Source: Xanthoparmelia taractica (Eukaryota; Ascomycota; Lecanoromycetes; Lecanorales; Parmeliaceae). Taken from it: a DNA stretch of 64,000 nucleotides. The notes beneath the pieces were generated by a model that saw only the letters and a list, made by a program, of their open reading frames with translations, was not told where the DNA came from and ran no database searches. The stretch lies in the NCBI GenBank assembly GCA_033085395.1, contig JANQBS010000005.1, positions 62,001-126,000 on the forward strand. Reading direction: 5' to 3'. Positions 46,178 to 58,247 of the stretch are shown one piece after another (position 1 is the first letter of the stretch; each line of letters begins with the position of its first letter). The translations under genes and the position numbers were made by a program.

Positions 46178-49100
46178 ATGTTCTCCCCGGATGCTGTAGG
46201 GCCTGCCAGCGTAACTGGGCGCAACCCTCGAAGACGGCAGCGGACTGGCTCAGATGACTCCGTAGCCCTTCGACACAATGCGAAGAGGGTACGGCGATCA
46301 GGCTTGAGCTCTGAGACCTTTCAACCCCCGGCTATCACGAAATTAAATGGGCATTTTCCCCACGTCGCAGAGGAGACTCTCACAAATGGCCACGCAAAAG
46401 AACCTGCAAACCTACGACATGCAAGTGTGGATACTGCGAGCTTGGCCATTAGGCATAGAGGAGTGAAGAAGGGGGATAGGGAGCGACGGACGAGCAAGAA
46501 TGATGGTACCATAGAACTGGCAAGTCTGCATGTCGTTGGAGCTATGCACGAGCTGACTCGAATTGAATCAGACTAAAAATGAAAACTACGTTGTGACTCA
46601 ATTGCCAACAACTCCTGAGTCCGTCCGGGACTATCATACTTCAGGTATGGATGAGCACAGCAAAAGAAATAGGAGCAGAGAAATCTGATCTGCGTACAGG
46701 GAAATGGCATGGAGATATATCACCAAGCCTTGGCTATGCACTCGCCATGACCCAGAGCCAAGCTATCGTATGGCGGTACGCGCAAGGGATGATGTCAGCG
46801 GAGCAGCTCAAGCCTTTAAATATCAAGCTCCTGCACCCATCCAATAACTCTCGACATCCATTGCCGTTGGGAATCCTCGTGCCTACGTCTGCCGAACCAG
46901 CTTTGCTTGTCGTCATGCCAATGAGTGGGAAAATAGCATATTGGGAAAGCCTTACAAGTGCCGCAAGTGTCGACTCGAATCGCCAAAAGCAACAAAGTAT
47001 CCAGGGGGCTGTCAGCGGAATGATGTCTGGAGAATTCATTACCAAAATCACCGAGGCCGAGCCACACGCTTTCGTGCTCACTTTAAGTACAGGTAGACTC
47101 GTACACTTGATCGTAAGTGATCCTCAAGGAAAACCTTCAATCAAGGTCCAGTACCTGCGCGACCACGGCGCTCAAAGCGGCGGTGTGTTCGGAAGCTTGA
47201 GGGGCGTCTTCAGCAACGCCGGCTGGAGAAAGGACGTCGCTGCAGTCAGAGCCGGCAACTCATGGCAGAGAGGCCAGAGATATGTTGTGGTCGCTACCTC
47301 AAAAGGCTCGTTCCAGACCTGGGACCTTAGCTGGAACGGAACGCATTCCTTGGTCAACGATGTCGATGCCAAAGATGACCTCCTCCACGCGTTGATAGAA
47401 GGAGCGGAAGTTTTCCATGACGACAAAGAACATGTCTTTGAATTACTAGATTTCACAGTCTTGTCGTGGCCAGGTCCAGGTAATCAGGCCGCAGGAATGA
47501 GTAAAAGTGGGGGCTGCAAGCTTCTCACCTTGACGGTTCTGAAAGGCGCGGAATCTTCTAGGTACGCCTTGATTGCGTTGACTCTTGCTGCTGGCTCTGT
47601 AACCATTGATGTTGTCCATCCTATTACCTGCTACACAAGTTCGTTACCTGCAGAGACTCAGTTTCAACCCCAGGTACTGGTACCAGAGCCAGGTCAGGTA
47701 GCTTTCATCATGTTTGAAAAGAGCATTGTCCTTGTTTCCCTTCTTGGAGTTGCAGAGACTCCAAGCTCTCAGCTTCAAATGGAGGCTCATACGCTCCCTG
47801 ATCCCTTCCAAGACACCCTCGGCTTCCGATCCACCAAACCATACAGAATTGTTGGGTGTGCTTCGGAGCTAAACGATCGAAGCCACGCACAATCATCTTG
47901 TATATTGATGATCTATGGTTTTGGCCTCGTACGCATCTCTGCTTTGCCGATGAGGGAAGGGCAATCGGCTTTGGACAGAGCAACGGTGACAGCCAAGACT
48001 AAGCTTGAACAAGCAGTCTTTTTCTCAAATCTACCGCAAGACTTACTCGACTTCTCTCCAAGGCCTGAGATCTCCTTTGAACAACAAGAGGTGGAAGCGG
48101 CTGCACTGAGCGTGAGCCATTCAATAATGAGTTCTACTTCGGTTTACATGCCTACGATAAGTCCATCGATGGAACAACAGCTTCAACAGAGGTCCACAGC
48201 TCTTGCTGATCTGAACAAACATCTCAGACAGTACTATCCTCCTCTTAGCAGAGTCACGCGGTGGAAGCTCTTGTGGAATGCTGAGAAGATGGCTGCTGCG
48301 AAAGCTCTCTGGCGGAGCTATAATTTAATCGTCAGCAATCAGAACAGATCTTCGAATGACCAAAGCGTTTTAGCAGAACTCATTGAAAGCCTTCACGAAT
48401 CCCTTAAGACCGAGAACCAACCCGAGCACCATGAGACAGATGGAGTTCGGCATTGGTTCATCCACGACGTCTGGCGGTTGGAGTATATTATTCCATGGGC
48501 CCAAAACATGGTAGAGCTGATGTTCGAAAATGCCGTGGAGGACAATAAAAGGATCGAGCCAGCAATTCAAGCAAGACTTGTCAGTGAAGCTAATGATATT
48601 CAACTGTCTAGCCTTGAGACGGCTTTCCAATTTCGCGAGGCTAACATAGCAGCTTATGGCCTCAAGGATGAAGCCATGATTGACGGCGTTCTGCTGCGTG
48701 GCTATGAAGATTTGCCAGAGATCTGGACTTCGACAGGGAACATTGTGGAAAGGGTAAAGACAATGACTGATATATCCCGGGAACTGGCCTGTCTTGATGA
48801 GGATGATGATGCAAATGAGGGTGACCCATTGCCAGATCTAGTCTTGAAGCTGGCAGCCGACAATCCACGACAGGTACAAATCTGCTGCCAAACGTACATC
48901 GAGAGATTCCGCTGGCTGCAGTCTCGGCCGGAAGCGGAAGCCAAAGCGGCTGGAGAGAAGCTCAAGCAAGCCTATTTCGCCGTAAGGCGAGCACTGTTCA
49001 AGAGTCTACCGGACGTAGGTCAGCCAGAGAAGGCAATCCACCTAGCCGAGAAATACTGCGATATGGAAGCATTAGCCGACATAATCGAAGGAGAAATGCT

Positions 49101-50385
49101 TTCGGCAGACTCCGACGAGACGGTGCGGCTGCTCGAAGAGCGCATATACTCATACTTTGTCACATTTGGCACAAAGTGGTCAAATGCTTTTTTCAAAAAG
49201 CACCTCGACGGCGGTAAGGCCGTAGGTATACTCAACGGCAACGCAAATTTCAAAAAGTATTTGACACAATTCCTTCGGCATCACCCCAAGTACGCAAAGC
49301 TAGGCTGGATCCATGAAGCTGCATCAGAGCAAAACTATGTAGCCGCTGCAAAAGACTTGCAACTAGCGCAAAAACAGGAGACGAATCTTTGGAGCCAGAA
49401 AGTCTCACTGAGTTTGAGCAAGCTGAGTCTCTTAGCGGCGGTGGGGGAAGGGCAAGTCGAGGACAAGAGAGCGGCGCAAAATAGCACCCAGTCAGTCGAC
49501 GAAAAACTGGCCGTTCTCGCCATCCAAGAAAGACTATGCAACTATGTGAAGCCTGCAGTCCGCAACGCGCTGGATGGCGACGCAGAGGTAGACTTGGCCT
49601 TGCAGAAGTACGGCTCTTCTGTACAGGGCAAGTCCACCTTGCGACACAACCTGGAGCGACACTTCCGCAAGATGCTGGCTCTTGAAGCCTTACCTCCACA
49701 AGATCTGATTGAAACCCTTACCCTGATCGGTGGTGGGGGTGCTCCTCCGAACAACAAAGGTTTCATGGATGCCCGGTTCTTCTACGCCTTCAAGGTGTTA
49801 AGACTAGCCTCTTCAGAAATGGGTGACTCTGGACTCAAGGAGCTGCAAGAGAGATTCATCTGGAGGCGATGCATGATCCAGGACAACTGGAAGGACATCA
49901 ACCGTACCGAACTCAAAGCCGATGCCCAGGCCGAGGTCGAGACTGCCGCTACAGCTCTCTTCAAGACTTTGAGAGAAGGCTTCAGGACCGGCTTCTGGGA
50001 CAAATCCGCACCGCTTCCTCCGTCGAAAGTTCTCGAAGCCGGCACGAGCATCGACGCGCTTCGTGCGTCCTCAACTCTTGCCAACATGCCCGAAAACACA
50101 CTAGCGATGTTGGCGCAAGACCTGGAGAAGGAGGACGAGCTGCTCGACAAGAACATGGAGGAGGGCCGCTTGGAAGAAAGATGGAAAGGCGTCGTCGAGG
50201 CCGCGAAGGCTTCGGCGAGAGAAGAGGCAGACTCCAAGGGTGAAGAGCAGCTTCGGGGTCGAAACGCTCAGCAGGACTTTATCGCTAGGATGCGTGAGAA
50301 GGATCGAGAAGCGTATCCAAAGGAGGGCGGCGGAAAGGATCATACAGCCACTGATGAGCAAGGCGATGTGGTCATGGGCATGTGA
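46178..50385 (+). CDS. NUP133: NUP133, Y-complex nucleoporin
   Basis: Exons 46178-46519, 46572-46644 and 46700-50385 give 1366 residues. The first intron has a GC donor (gcaagt), and both junctions keep phase (TIEL-TKNENYVVTQLP and YHTS-GKWHG). A basic N-terminal tail precedes the beta-propeller (about 115-560) with SLGYALAMTQSQAIVWRY and GWRKDVAAVRAG. The rest is the alpha-helical stack typical of Nup133 (WFIHDVWRLEYIIPWAQNMVE, FGTKWSNAFFKKH). The C-terminus is Glu/Lys-rich. Nup133 ends the stem of the Nup84/Nup107 Y-complex in the pore scaffold. Length and domain order are normal. Confidence 0.93.
46520..46571 (+). other. GC-AG intron of NUP133
   Basis: The donor is gcaagt and the acceptor is cag, length 52 nt. 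The conserved TKNENYVVTQLP block can only be reached in frame by removing it. The known GC-AG class favours exactly this donor sequence. Confidence 0.75.
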
Positions 50386-51444
50386 TGAGTGGGGATTATC
50401 AAAGACGATACTTAGGAGGACAAGCATGGGGCTTTGACGAGTATTTTGAGGGAGCCCGGTTTCACTGCAGACATTTCGCGGGGTCATTGAAGGGGGTCTT
50501 ACTGAACGCTTGGAGAGAGCGTGTGAACAAAAAATGTACCACTACCGAGGTAGAGTATTTAGGCCCGACTCATTGTCATGCTTGTTGGTGTTCGCCTTCC
50601 TCACACGCATTGTTGTCTTTCTTTATTTCTCCGCGGGTTCATGCTTGGGAATCTGAAAGAGATCAGCAACGGGGGTTTGAGTCTTGAAGGGGGTGGACTC
50701 GGATGTAGTGACGATTAAAGTGCTAGAAGGGAACAAACATCAGGTGAAACACCAGAAACAGTGGTGGTAAATAACCATGCATGGGAAGATGGAACAACGG
50801 CATTTCCCTCCGAAGAAGTCGCTTCTCTCTTTCCCCACTCTGCCGGTAAGCTTCTTCAATGCTGTTAAGCGGTCGGTACTACTGAATGGGGCAGTTCACA
50901 ACAGCATTGAATGTATAGGACATTGTGATTTTGATTTCCTCCAATTATAGAATTACTGTGTCTGTTCCTGTCTACGGTTGGCACCCACTGAATGCTCCCA
51001 CGCTGAGAAAGAAAAAAGCAAATCCCGTCATGACTCGTTCAGTTCGCCACCGACATGTTTTTGTAGTGCTTGTTGTTCGACTGCGCAAAACGGGTTTGGA
51101 ACTCAGTCAGAAGTGTGGAGACGAAGGTAGGGGGGAGGCAGTGTGTGACTTTTGAACGAGGTTTGAGACCGAAGCAAGGGTCAGAAACGAGGGTCTAGAG
51201 GCCGTCGCAAGACAGTCATCATGCATAGGAACAATTGTGCCCGCCAGTAGCACTTTCAGACAGGATGCCGAGACCCTTGTGGCAGTGTTTTGGAACTAAA
51301 AGAACATCGATCATAAGTTCAGATTTCCGTTCGATGGAAGAGGTAATTCGGGCGGGGGTTAGGTTGACTACCGGCCTTTGTAGCATCAGCACGGCGCTCT
51401 AAGCTTGGAAAGGTATACCATACCAGGACCATCTCGACATGTGA
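50386..51444. other. Intergenic, convergent 3' ends
   Basis: 1.06 kb between the NUP133 and casein kinase stops. No gene or repeat recognised. Confidence 0.45.
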
Positions 51445-53201
51445 CTACCTGCTGCAGCATAGGACTTTCATGATTTTCTGGAGAGTCGAGGGCTGCGCCT
51501 CGGCATTCTGCTGTCTCGACCCTTGTTGAGCGGCTGACGACTGGTTCAGACCTGGATTAGCCTGACTCATTCGGTTGGGGAGGTTCGCTGTTGAGTTCTG
51601 AAATTGTGCCTGAGTCGATGCCGTCGATGTGACGATATCCGTGAGGCCCCCCGCCGCTCCGCTTTGACGCTTTGGTAGCGCTGCGCCAGAGGCGCCTGGC
51701 CGTTCGCGCGTTTTGCCCACTCCCGGTTTCGCGGGAGATGGGGGCAGGGGCTGCGCGGCGTTTAAACGAAGGGCAGAAAGTCCTGGTGTTCCAGCTCCAC
51801 GTGGTGTGTCGGCTCCCCCAGCGAGGGCCCGGGCCGACGAATTGGGTACTGCATTTGCTGCGTGGAGGTGTTGCGAAGGGTGATGTTTCATGGCTTCCCA
51901 TCCTTTGCCATTGTTAAGCTTCATCCAATCATACTCTCCATCTTCCACCTCGCCAGTGTTCTTGAGCGCTTGGGTGAATAACTCGCGCAGATAGTCGTAG
52001 TCCGGAGTATCTTCAAAGCCTAGGTTCCTAACGTAGCTCAAGTATTTGTTGAACTCTTCTGCCACTGCGTTCAGTTTAATATCATCCCTTCTCAATAAGG
52101 TATGGAAACCTACCAGGATAGCCTTCACACAGATCCTTGATAGCGGTCGTCTGCTTCTTCTCTCCAATCTTTTCGTACTTCTGCTTGTTCGTTGCAGCCT
52201 TCAGACCCTGCCACGGTAGACCACCTCGAAGGAAGTACATGAAAACGTGTCCGAGTGCTTCTAGATCATCTCTTCGCGATTGCTCCCGTCCTAGATGTGT
52301 ATTTATACTCATGTAACGCGCGGTACCGGACAATGATTTCCGCTCTCTGTATGGTATGTGTTGTTTCGTTTTAGGATCTCGGTATTGCTTCGCCATGCCA
52401 AAGTCAACAACATGAATAACATTTGCTGATTTGGAGCCGGGTCTGCCGATGAGGAAATTGTCAGGCTTGATGTCTCGGTAGATCAGATTTTTCTCGTGGA
52501 TAGTTTGAACTCTCGATAGCTATGGTATGATGAGTATCATCTACGTTGTACAAAGTGAAATCATCAGCTGGGATCGTACCATCTGCTTCGCCACCATGAC
52601 CACTGTTTTTGCAGAGAATCGTCGGTTGCAGTGGTCGAACAAGTCTTCCAGAGAAGGTCCTAGGAGATCGATAACGAGTATGTTGTGAAGGCCCTCTTGG
52701 CCAAAGTAGTAGACATTAGGTATGCCAGCTACACCACGTGAGCAGATTCGTCCGCCAGGAGCGCTGGGAGCGACTTACGGCATCCTACCAGGATCTTGTA
52801 AGTTCGGTATTCATCGCGCAATTGTGGCGCATCGCTTTTCCTTGGTTCCTGGCCCCAGTCAATACCTACTGGGATATGTCATTGAGGGTAGTACGCACGA
52901 ATTTGATTGCGACTTGTTGGTTATTCAACAGATTTGTGCCCTCGAATATGACACCAAATGAACCCTCGCCAATTTTCTTTCCCACCCGATAATGGACGCC
53001 CACCACATTCGAGGAAGAGGATGCCATAGTGTAGTGTAGCAGCTCGTCGCGAGCGAGCAGTAGCTCTCTTTCCTGTGGGATATCGCCGTCCTTATTGATC
53101 GCAGCTTCCAACTCGTATTTCCCACCCGCGTAGACTTTGTCGGCTTCGCGGCTCTGCCCTGGAGTGATGTTCGCTAATCGCTGCTCAGAAGTGATAGGCA
53201 T
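51445..53201 (-). CDS. Casein kinase I, plasma-membrane Yck1/2 type
   Basis: Exons 53201-52899, 52848-52779, 52728-52580, 52519-52114 and 52064-51445 give 515 residues. Family alignment from memory puts the usual start at the in-frame ATG 53027 (MASSSSNVVGVHYRVG), which would leave 457. The kinase domain is complete: GEGSFG loop, QVAIKFEPRKS (catalytic Lys), HEKNLIYRDIKPDNFL, HVVDFGMAKQYRD, and the CK1 signature HLGREQSRRDDLEALGH. A long Pro/Gln-rich tail ends in KVLCCSR. The terminal Cys pair matches the palmitoylated CC of Yck1/2, which places the kinase at the plasma membrane, where it primes transporters and sensors for ubiquitylation. Confidence 0.93.
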
Positions 53202-54109
53202 GTCAGCAAAGATAAGTTACATCGTCATATTGTTGGTGTTATTTTCTGCTGTGTAACGTGATCTGAAGCGTCGCAGGAAACTGAGCATACCAAGTTTGGG
53301 GGTGTACTCGGTCAGGTAGCTGACTGGTTCCTTCCGCTGTTGTTGAATGGATAATCCCCTCGCGTTGCCAGCTCCCAACGCCCACCTCGGCCTTCCTCGG
53401 TCCAGGTCTGCCAATGATTTTGACTACTCCATTAATGGCTAAGGAATTGTATGGATCTATGAGTGGTTGTTCTGAATGTCGTGGTTGGTGTCGGTGAAAA
53501 GGAGAAAGGTTCAGCTTGCTAAGCCCAGACTGACTTCCCAGCTTGTTACCGTCAAAATGACAGCGGTGGACAGAGCATTAAGAATTGAGGGCAATGGAGA
53601 GAAGAATGAACAGACGAGTCAACGATACAGCCCCGCAAGCTGCCACCGATGTGATGGTGAGGATCAGGAGTGCCGGCTGAAGCAAATGGCTTAGGTCAAA
53701 TGAGCGGCTCCAATTCTACACTAAGCCCAGAAGGGGTTAGATCTAAAAGTCTCGGTGTTCTTAGGTACACCACGTGCATTACTCTGTAACTCTATACTTC
53801 CATACATTCCTACGTCTTTGGTACCAGTAGCATAGTTCAGAATGGAGACTTCTTCACGCCACCTGGGCGGGCAAATACATCCAATCAATTGAAGCAAAGC
53901 TTTTGGTGTGCAATTGAACCAAGTATGCTACTTTAGGGGTCACCATGCACTAAGGTATGGACAAATCCAGGCTTGAAACATCACTCTGATGTTGAGCAGG
54001 GAAATGCGGCTTCTCACGTGTGGGATGTTCCATACCGCAATTGAGCCATTCGTTGCAGTAGTTGATCTCCACTGCTCTTTGATCTAATGACCGTTCGTTT
54101 GTAGATACC
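53202..54109. other. Intergenic upstream of casein kinase I
   Basis: 908 nt. It may include a transcribed leader of the kinase gene. No other gene was recognised. Confidence 0.45.
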
Positions 54110-54601
54110 CTATGTTGAATCTCCCGTGTCTATTTTGCTCTGTTTTGACTTCAACTCCTTTTTTATCCTGCGCTCTTTGGCTAAACCTGGGGAGTAACGT
54201 GGCCGTCTTACCTGAAAACGACGTGACATACTCTTGTACTGCCCAAGTCCCTCCCCATGATAAGCATTCATCGCTGCATATGCACTCACCCACTCCTCAT
54301 CCTTCAAGTCCTTGACGCCCGGTGCGAGCCTTCTATGCGCCTCCCACACCTTCTCTGGCGGATTGTGAAGCCCGAAAGGATGTCTACATCTCTCAGCCCC
54401 GCCGTCATCCTTGGCACTATCCGAATCTGCACGCTCTGAGTCAATCTTAATGTCATCGTCGCACGGTCTCATGGGCACAGGTGCTACCCCAACCGCACCT
54501 GTATGTTCTAGCAGAGGTTTAACTGACAACTGCTTGGATGGCGTAGTCGAATCACTAGGGGAAGAGCTAGATCTCGGAGACGTAGTCGTTGTGCTCGCCA
54601 T
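54110..54601 (-). CDS. Unrecognised small protein, 163 aa or an alternative spliced form
   Basis: The open frame starts with ATG at 54601. The N-terminus is Ser/Thr-rich. The middle, CRHPFGLHNPPEKVWEAHRRL and LKDEEWVSAYAAMNAY, looks like a folded, conserved segment. After SRRFQ a strong donor (gtaaga, near 54210) occurs. If it is used with the acceptor near 54110, the C-terminus would be about 31 other residues ending beyond the given boundary near 54016. If not, the protein ends with a Lys-rich tail at 54110. I do not recognise the family and cannot choose between the two models. Confidence 0.5.
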   Translation of the reverse strand: MASTTTTSPRSSSSPSDSTTPSKQLSVKPLLEHTGAVGVAPVPMRPCDDDIKIDSERADSDSAKDDGGAERCRHPFGLHNPPEKVWEAHRRLAPGVKDLKDEEWVSAYAAMNAYHGEGLGQYKSMSRRFQVRRPRYSPGLAKERRIKKELKSKQSKIDTGDST

Positions 54602-55137
54602 GACTTGTACTGCCCGCGCTGGTCTGTAACGAGAGGCTGCTGTTGAGCTCGAAGTCGACTCAAGAAAGAAACGTATCGTGAGAACTGCTTGAGGAGAAGA
54701 TGTGGCAATAGAGGACGCGGTCGGTTAAAGTCTAGATGATTTCCCTAAGCTTTGAAATATCGGAACAATGCAACGCGGTTCAAACAAACCACATCGGCTG
54801 AATGTCATCTTTGTCTTGCGGGGGACCCAGAATATTTGTATCTAGGCTTTGTTGCCTAACAATAGAATGTATGCTTAACATCGTAAAGAGAATCAATAAA
54901 ATGTGGAAGACATTATGAAACAGACCGGAACAACAGACGCGGAAGTTCGCGCTACGGTTTTGTCGAAACAGGTAAATGTGGGATTGATCTATCTGCTGGA
55001 TTTTTTGCATTACAGCATCTCATGGCTGAGGGCGCCGTCCCAATGCCATAGGCCTTCTCTACTCGAAGCTAAGGGAAACGCCTGAACATGCAGTAGTAAA
55101 ATGCTTCAGGTGTCCACCCAAATCGTAAAAGGGAAAG
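54602..55137. other. Intergenic between the small protein and SDR
   Basis: 536 nt. Nothing recognised. Confidence 0.45.
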
Positions 55138-56380
55138 CTAGCCTGTTTTTCCTAGCATCATGAGACCAGAGTCTATGCGGTGGTTAGACATGGCTGTCAG
55201 ATAGCGCTGAATTACGCACCGATCTGAATGTTCTGGCCTGTCAAGGAGCTGTTTCTTGCTGCAGCAACGAATGCGTCTGCACAGTCTTCTAGGTCAGTCT
55301 GCTCGAGGATCAGCCTGCATGATACCTCGCGTTGAATGTTGCCGAACCTACCTCTTTCTTCAGGTAGGTTTTGTCTTTCATCTGCTGAAGCATCTCAGAC
55401 GTGAATTTGGCGCCCTAGACCAGCATCAATCCAAAGAAGGCATTATTTCCAGGGGGTCTTACCCATTCCGTCAAGAGTAGTCCGGGAAGAATTGCATTTA
55501 CCCTGACCTTCGGGCCTTGAGTCGAGGCTAAACACTTGACTAAATGAAGTCCTTGAAGAAGTGTGTCAATAAGTGCCGCTACTGCCACGATTAACATGGG
55601 CCAAACCTGCAGCTTTGGTGACGGAGTATGCCATGCTGCTACCGGAGACCGAAATGCCCGCCACTGACGAAGTCAGTAAAAAAACTCCACCCTCTGTATT
55701 GGCGTTCAACGTGGGCAAAGCCTTCCGAAAGATGTGCAGGTTTGCTTTGCAGTTGACCGCCCAGCACTGTAATTTCAGTTAATGGCATCCCACAAAAAAT
55801 AGTTGCTTGCATACTTTGTCCCAATCGGCTTCAGTGAGAGCGTCAAGATCTCCAAATTTCGTGAATTTTGTCCAGCCCTTTTGTATGTCAAATGAGGCAA
55901 TAATGTTGCTGGCTTCGAGATTCCTCCCTGATCACGGGCCAGAAATGGGAACAGTGGCACCTACCGCGTTTGAGATGATGACGTCCAGACCGCCCAATCC
56001 CTCTAAGGCCTCTTGTACAATTCTCTCACAATCTGTAAGTTTTCCCACGTCCTGGCCAAGCTGTCAGATGCTCATTCGATGTATGAAAGGGAGGAAAAAC
56101 AGGGAACCGTACGCCTTGGATCAGGATCGCCTTGGTCTTATACTCTTTCTCTATCTTCCGGGCAACTTGTTCTGCTCTGTCTTGACTCGCATTATAATTT
56201 ATGGCCAGGTTACAACTTTCAGCAGCAAACTTCTCCGCTATCAGTGCGCCCAGGCCCCTACAGATTTTGACCGATCCATGTGAGCTTCAAACGACACCAC
56301 ACGGGCCACTGGATGACTTGAGCCTTTTACCTCGATGCTCCTGTAATCAATACATTTCTGCCCTTGAGGTTGTACGGCAT
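55138..56380 (-). CDS. Short-chain dehydrogenase/reductase, nine exons
   Basis: The longest open stretch is short, so the gene is visible only after splicing: 56380-56331, 56257-56113, 56051-55965, 55877-55815, 55766-55607, 55551-55463, 55414-55352, 55298-55220 and 55172-55138. Every phase agrees, giving 256 residues without internal stops. It begins MPYNLKGRNVLITGASRGLG (nucleotide-binding motif, residues 13-20). SNAG spans intron 3, Asn120 and LLTSSVAG follow, and the catalytic Tyr162-x3-Lys166 is YSVTK. RVNAILPGLLLTEW and the end TGQNIQIDSGLMMLG are normal for classical SDRs. All eight introns are 47-87 nt. An oxidoreductase using NAD(P)H is firm; the substrate is unknown. Confidence 0.85.
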
Positions 56381-56585
56381 TTCTGCGTAATTGCTTCTAT
56401 CTTAATCTCTTGCGACTCTGCTGATGTTGTTTCGTTGTCTGAAGTCGATGTTCATCTTCACCGAACCCCGCAATGGACCCTGCAGATTCCCGGCAAAGAT
56501 CAAAACGTGCCATCCGCCGATTTTCATTCTGTGCATTTCTTCCTTTCTTATATCTAAAGAACATTCACGACGTTTTTCCACGGCA

Positions 56586-57905
56586 CTAACCCTCAGCGAG
56601 CGGATCCATAGAAAGCACAATCTCAGCTATCGCATCATTTTGACGATAGTGGCCATGGTCAATCATGTCAGCTTTTTTGGCAGCTCGTAAGGGCGGGTTC
56701 TCTACGTCGCCCTCAATCTTGATCCTACGGACCCCAAGATATCGATTATCAATAGTCCGCACGTACGCGACTTGCTTCTCGGCACATTCTTCATCTCCAA
56801 ACACCATTAGCCGCCCAACTTGACAGTCTCTAATATAAGGAACCCTAGTTCTTCTTTTAAAGCCCGTAGACCAAATCAATCTCTTTACCTTCCCTTTATT
56901 CTTGGCGAAGCTCCATAAAGGGCCGATGGCAAGATGTCTTCGAATAATTTCTCTGGCGGTCCATTTGTTCCAATCGATTAACCTGTCCTGCGAGGTTATT
57001 TTTGGCGCTGCGCGAGCTGTTGCTTTCCGATTATCTTGGAGTACATTCGGACTTTTCACCGGATTCAGGTACAGACGGCTATTGATGGATTGAACGAGCA
57101 TTTCCGCGCCTTTGGAGGACATCAAGGCCAACAAATCTGGCACCGTTTTACATCCATGCAAGAACCCAGGGTAGGGTGTCTGGGCGAGGATGGTACCCCG
57201 ATCGAAATGCTTAGGATGTAGTGTCTGCACTGTCACTCCAGATCTTCGACGTCCAGATAGAAGAGTATGATGTAATGGAGCAGGACCGTGGAAGCTACGT
57301 GCATTAGTTCACTCGAGTGAATGCGTGGTGGATTTGTGGTCTGGTCTCCTACTTAGGTAATATGGAAGGGTGGACGTTGAGCCCTCCGTATCTGGCTCCT
57401 TGAAGTATTCGTGGAGGTACTAAGAGACCAAACGAGACGGCAATGATCAAATTTATTGGCAAGCCATGAGGTATTGGTGGCTAGATGAGTTTCAAAACTG
57501 ATAGGATTTAAGTGAAACCAAGAACACTGACCTCCCACCCGGTAAAAGTGTCAACATTATGTAGAGACAAGGCCAGTTCCTTCGCGACTAGGGAAATGGG
57601 TACTATTTGATTTTATTGAGCACGGGTACAGAGGAGCGAGATTTAAAGAGTTTACCTTCCCGTGTTTCTTTCAAACCTCTGCCTACGGGCTTCGCCGGTC
57701 GACATACAACATCGATTGACTCGATCAAGGCTTTGTCTCGTTCATGTTCCTTATGTAAGGCTCTGAGAGAGGCAATACTGAATTCATCAGATCCGCAGAA
57801 AAGGATACGCAAAGGTTCGAAGGTAGCTTGACTGGTATACGAGCGTATATGACATGCCCTTCTATTGAAGTAGTTGGCCGGTCGAAAATACGGTTGGATT
57901 CGCAT
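56586..57905 (-). CDS. FMT1: Mitochondrial methionyl-tRNA formyltransferase
   Basis: Exons 57905-57656, 57602-57532, 57480-57353 and 57294-56586 join in phase to 385 residues. An Arg/Tyr-rich N-terminus (MRIQPYFRPANYFNRRA) looks like a mitochondrial presequence. The formyl-transfer fold follows with LRILFCGSDEFSIASL, a PAKPVGRG cofactor loop, INLIIAVSFGLLVPP, and GGLNVHPSILPNFHGPAPLHH, which contains the catalytic Asn and His. FDRGTILAQ supplies the Asp. The C-terminal OB-like domain contains DRLIDWNKWTAREIIRR. The enzyme formylates initiator Met-tRNA for mitochondrial translation. The SDR gene starts 205 nt beyond its stop. Confidence 0.93.
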
Positions 57906-58247
57906 TGCTTGACGCGAAGATTTCTCGCGATTTCAAGATGCCCAGAACGAGGGAGGAGCGACAGAAAAATGCCCCGTACGAGTACTTACCCCGATTAGGG
58001 ATCGGGCGAAGAGTCTGGACGCTAAGGTACGGCGCTAAATAAACCTTTTCTTCTCTACTTGCGAGGTCCTTTTCCATGCTCCAATACACGAAGGAGAATT
58101 TGGCATATATACTATGCCGTCACTTAGGCAACAACGATCTCAAAGCCAAGCTTCCAGGGCCTTTGTGCGGGTGGAGTTGGAACAAAGGGATGATACTCAT
58201 CCCTGCTCCTTCCGCCTCCCCAAAGACTGAGCTCTGGAAAGCGTGAT
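57906..58247. other. Intergenic between FMT1 and the flavin monooxygenase
   Basis: 342 nt between the FMT1 start and the monooxygenase stop. Nothing recognised. Confidence 0.45.

Noticed and set aside
49250..50487. Minus-strand frames inside NUP133
   Set aside because: They overlap a well-supported gene and have no similarity or splice logic of their own.
55138..56380. Pseudogene call for the SDR fragments
   Set aside because: All apparent stops and frameshifts fall inside predicted GT-AG introns, and the spliced frame is intact.
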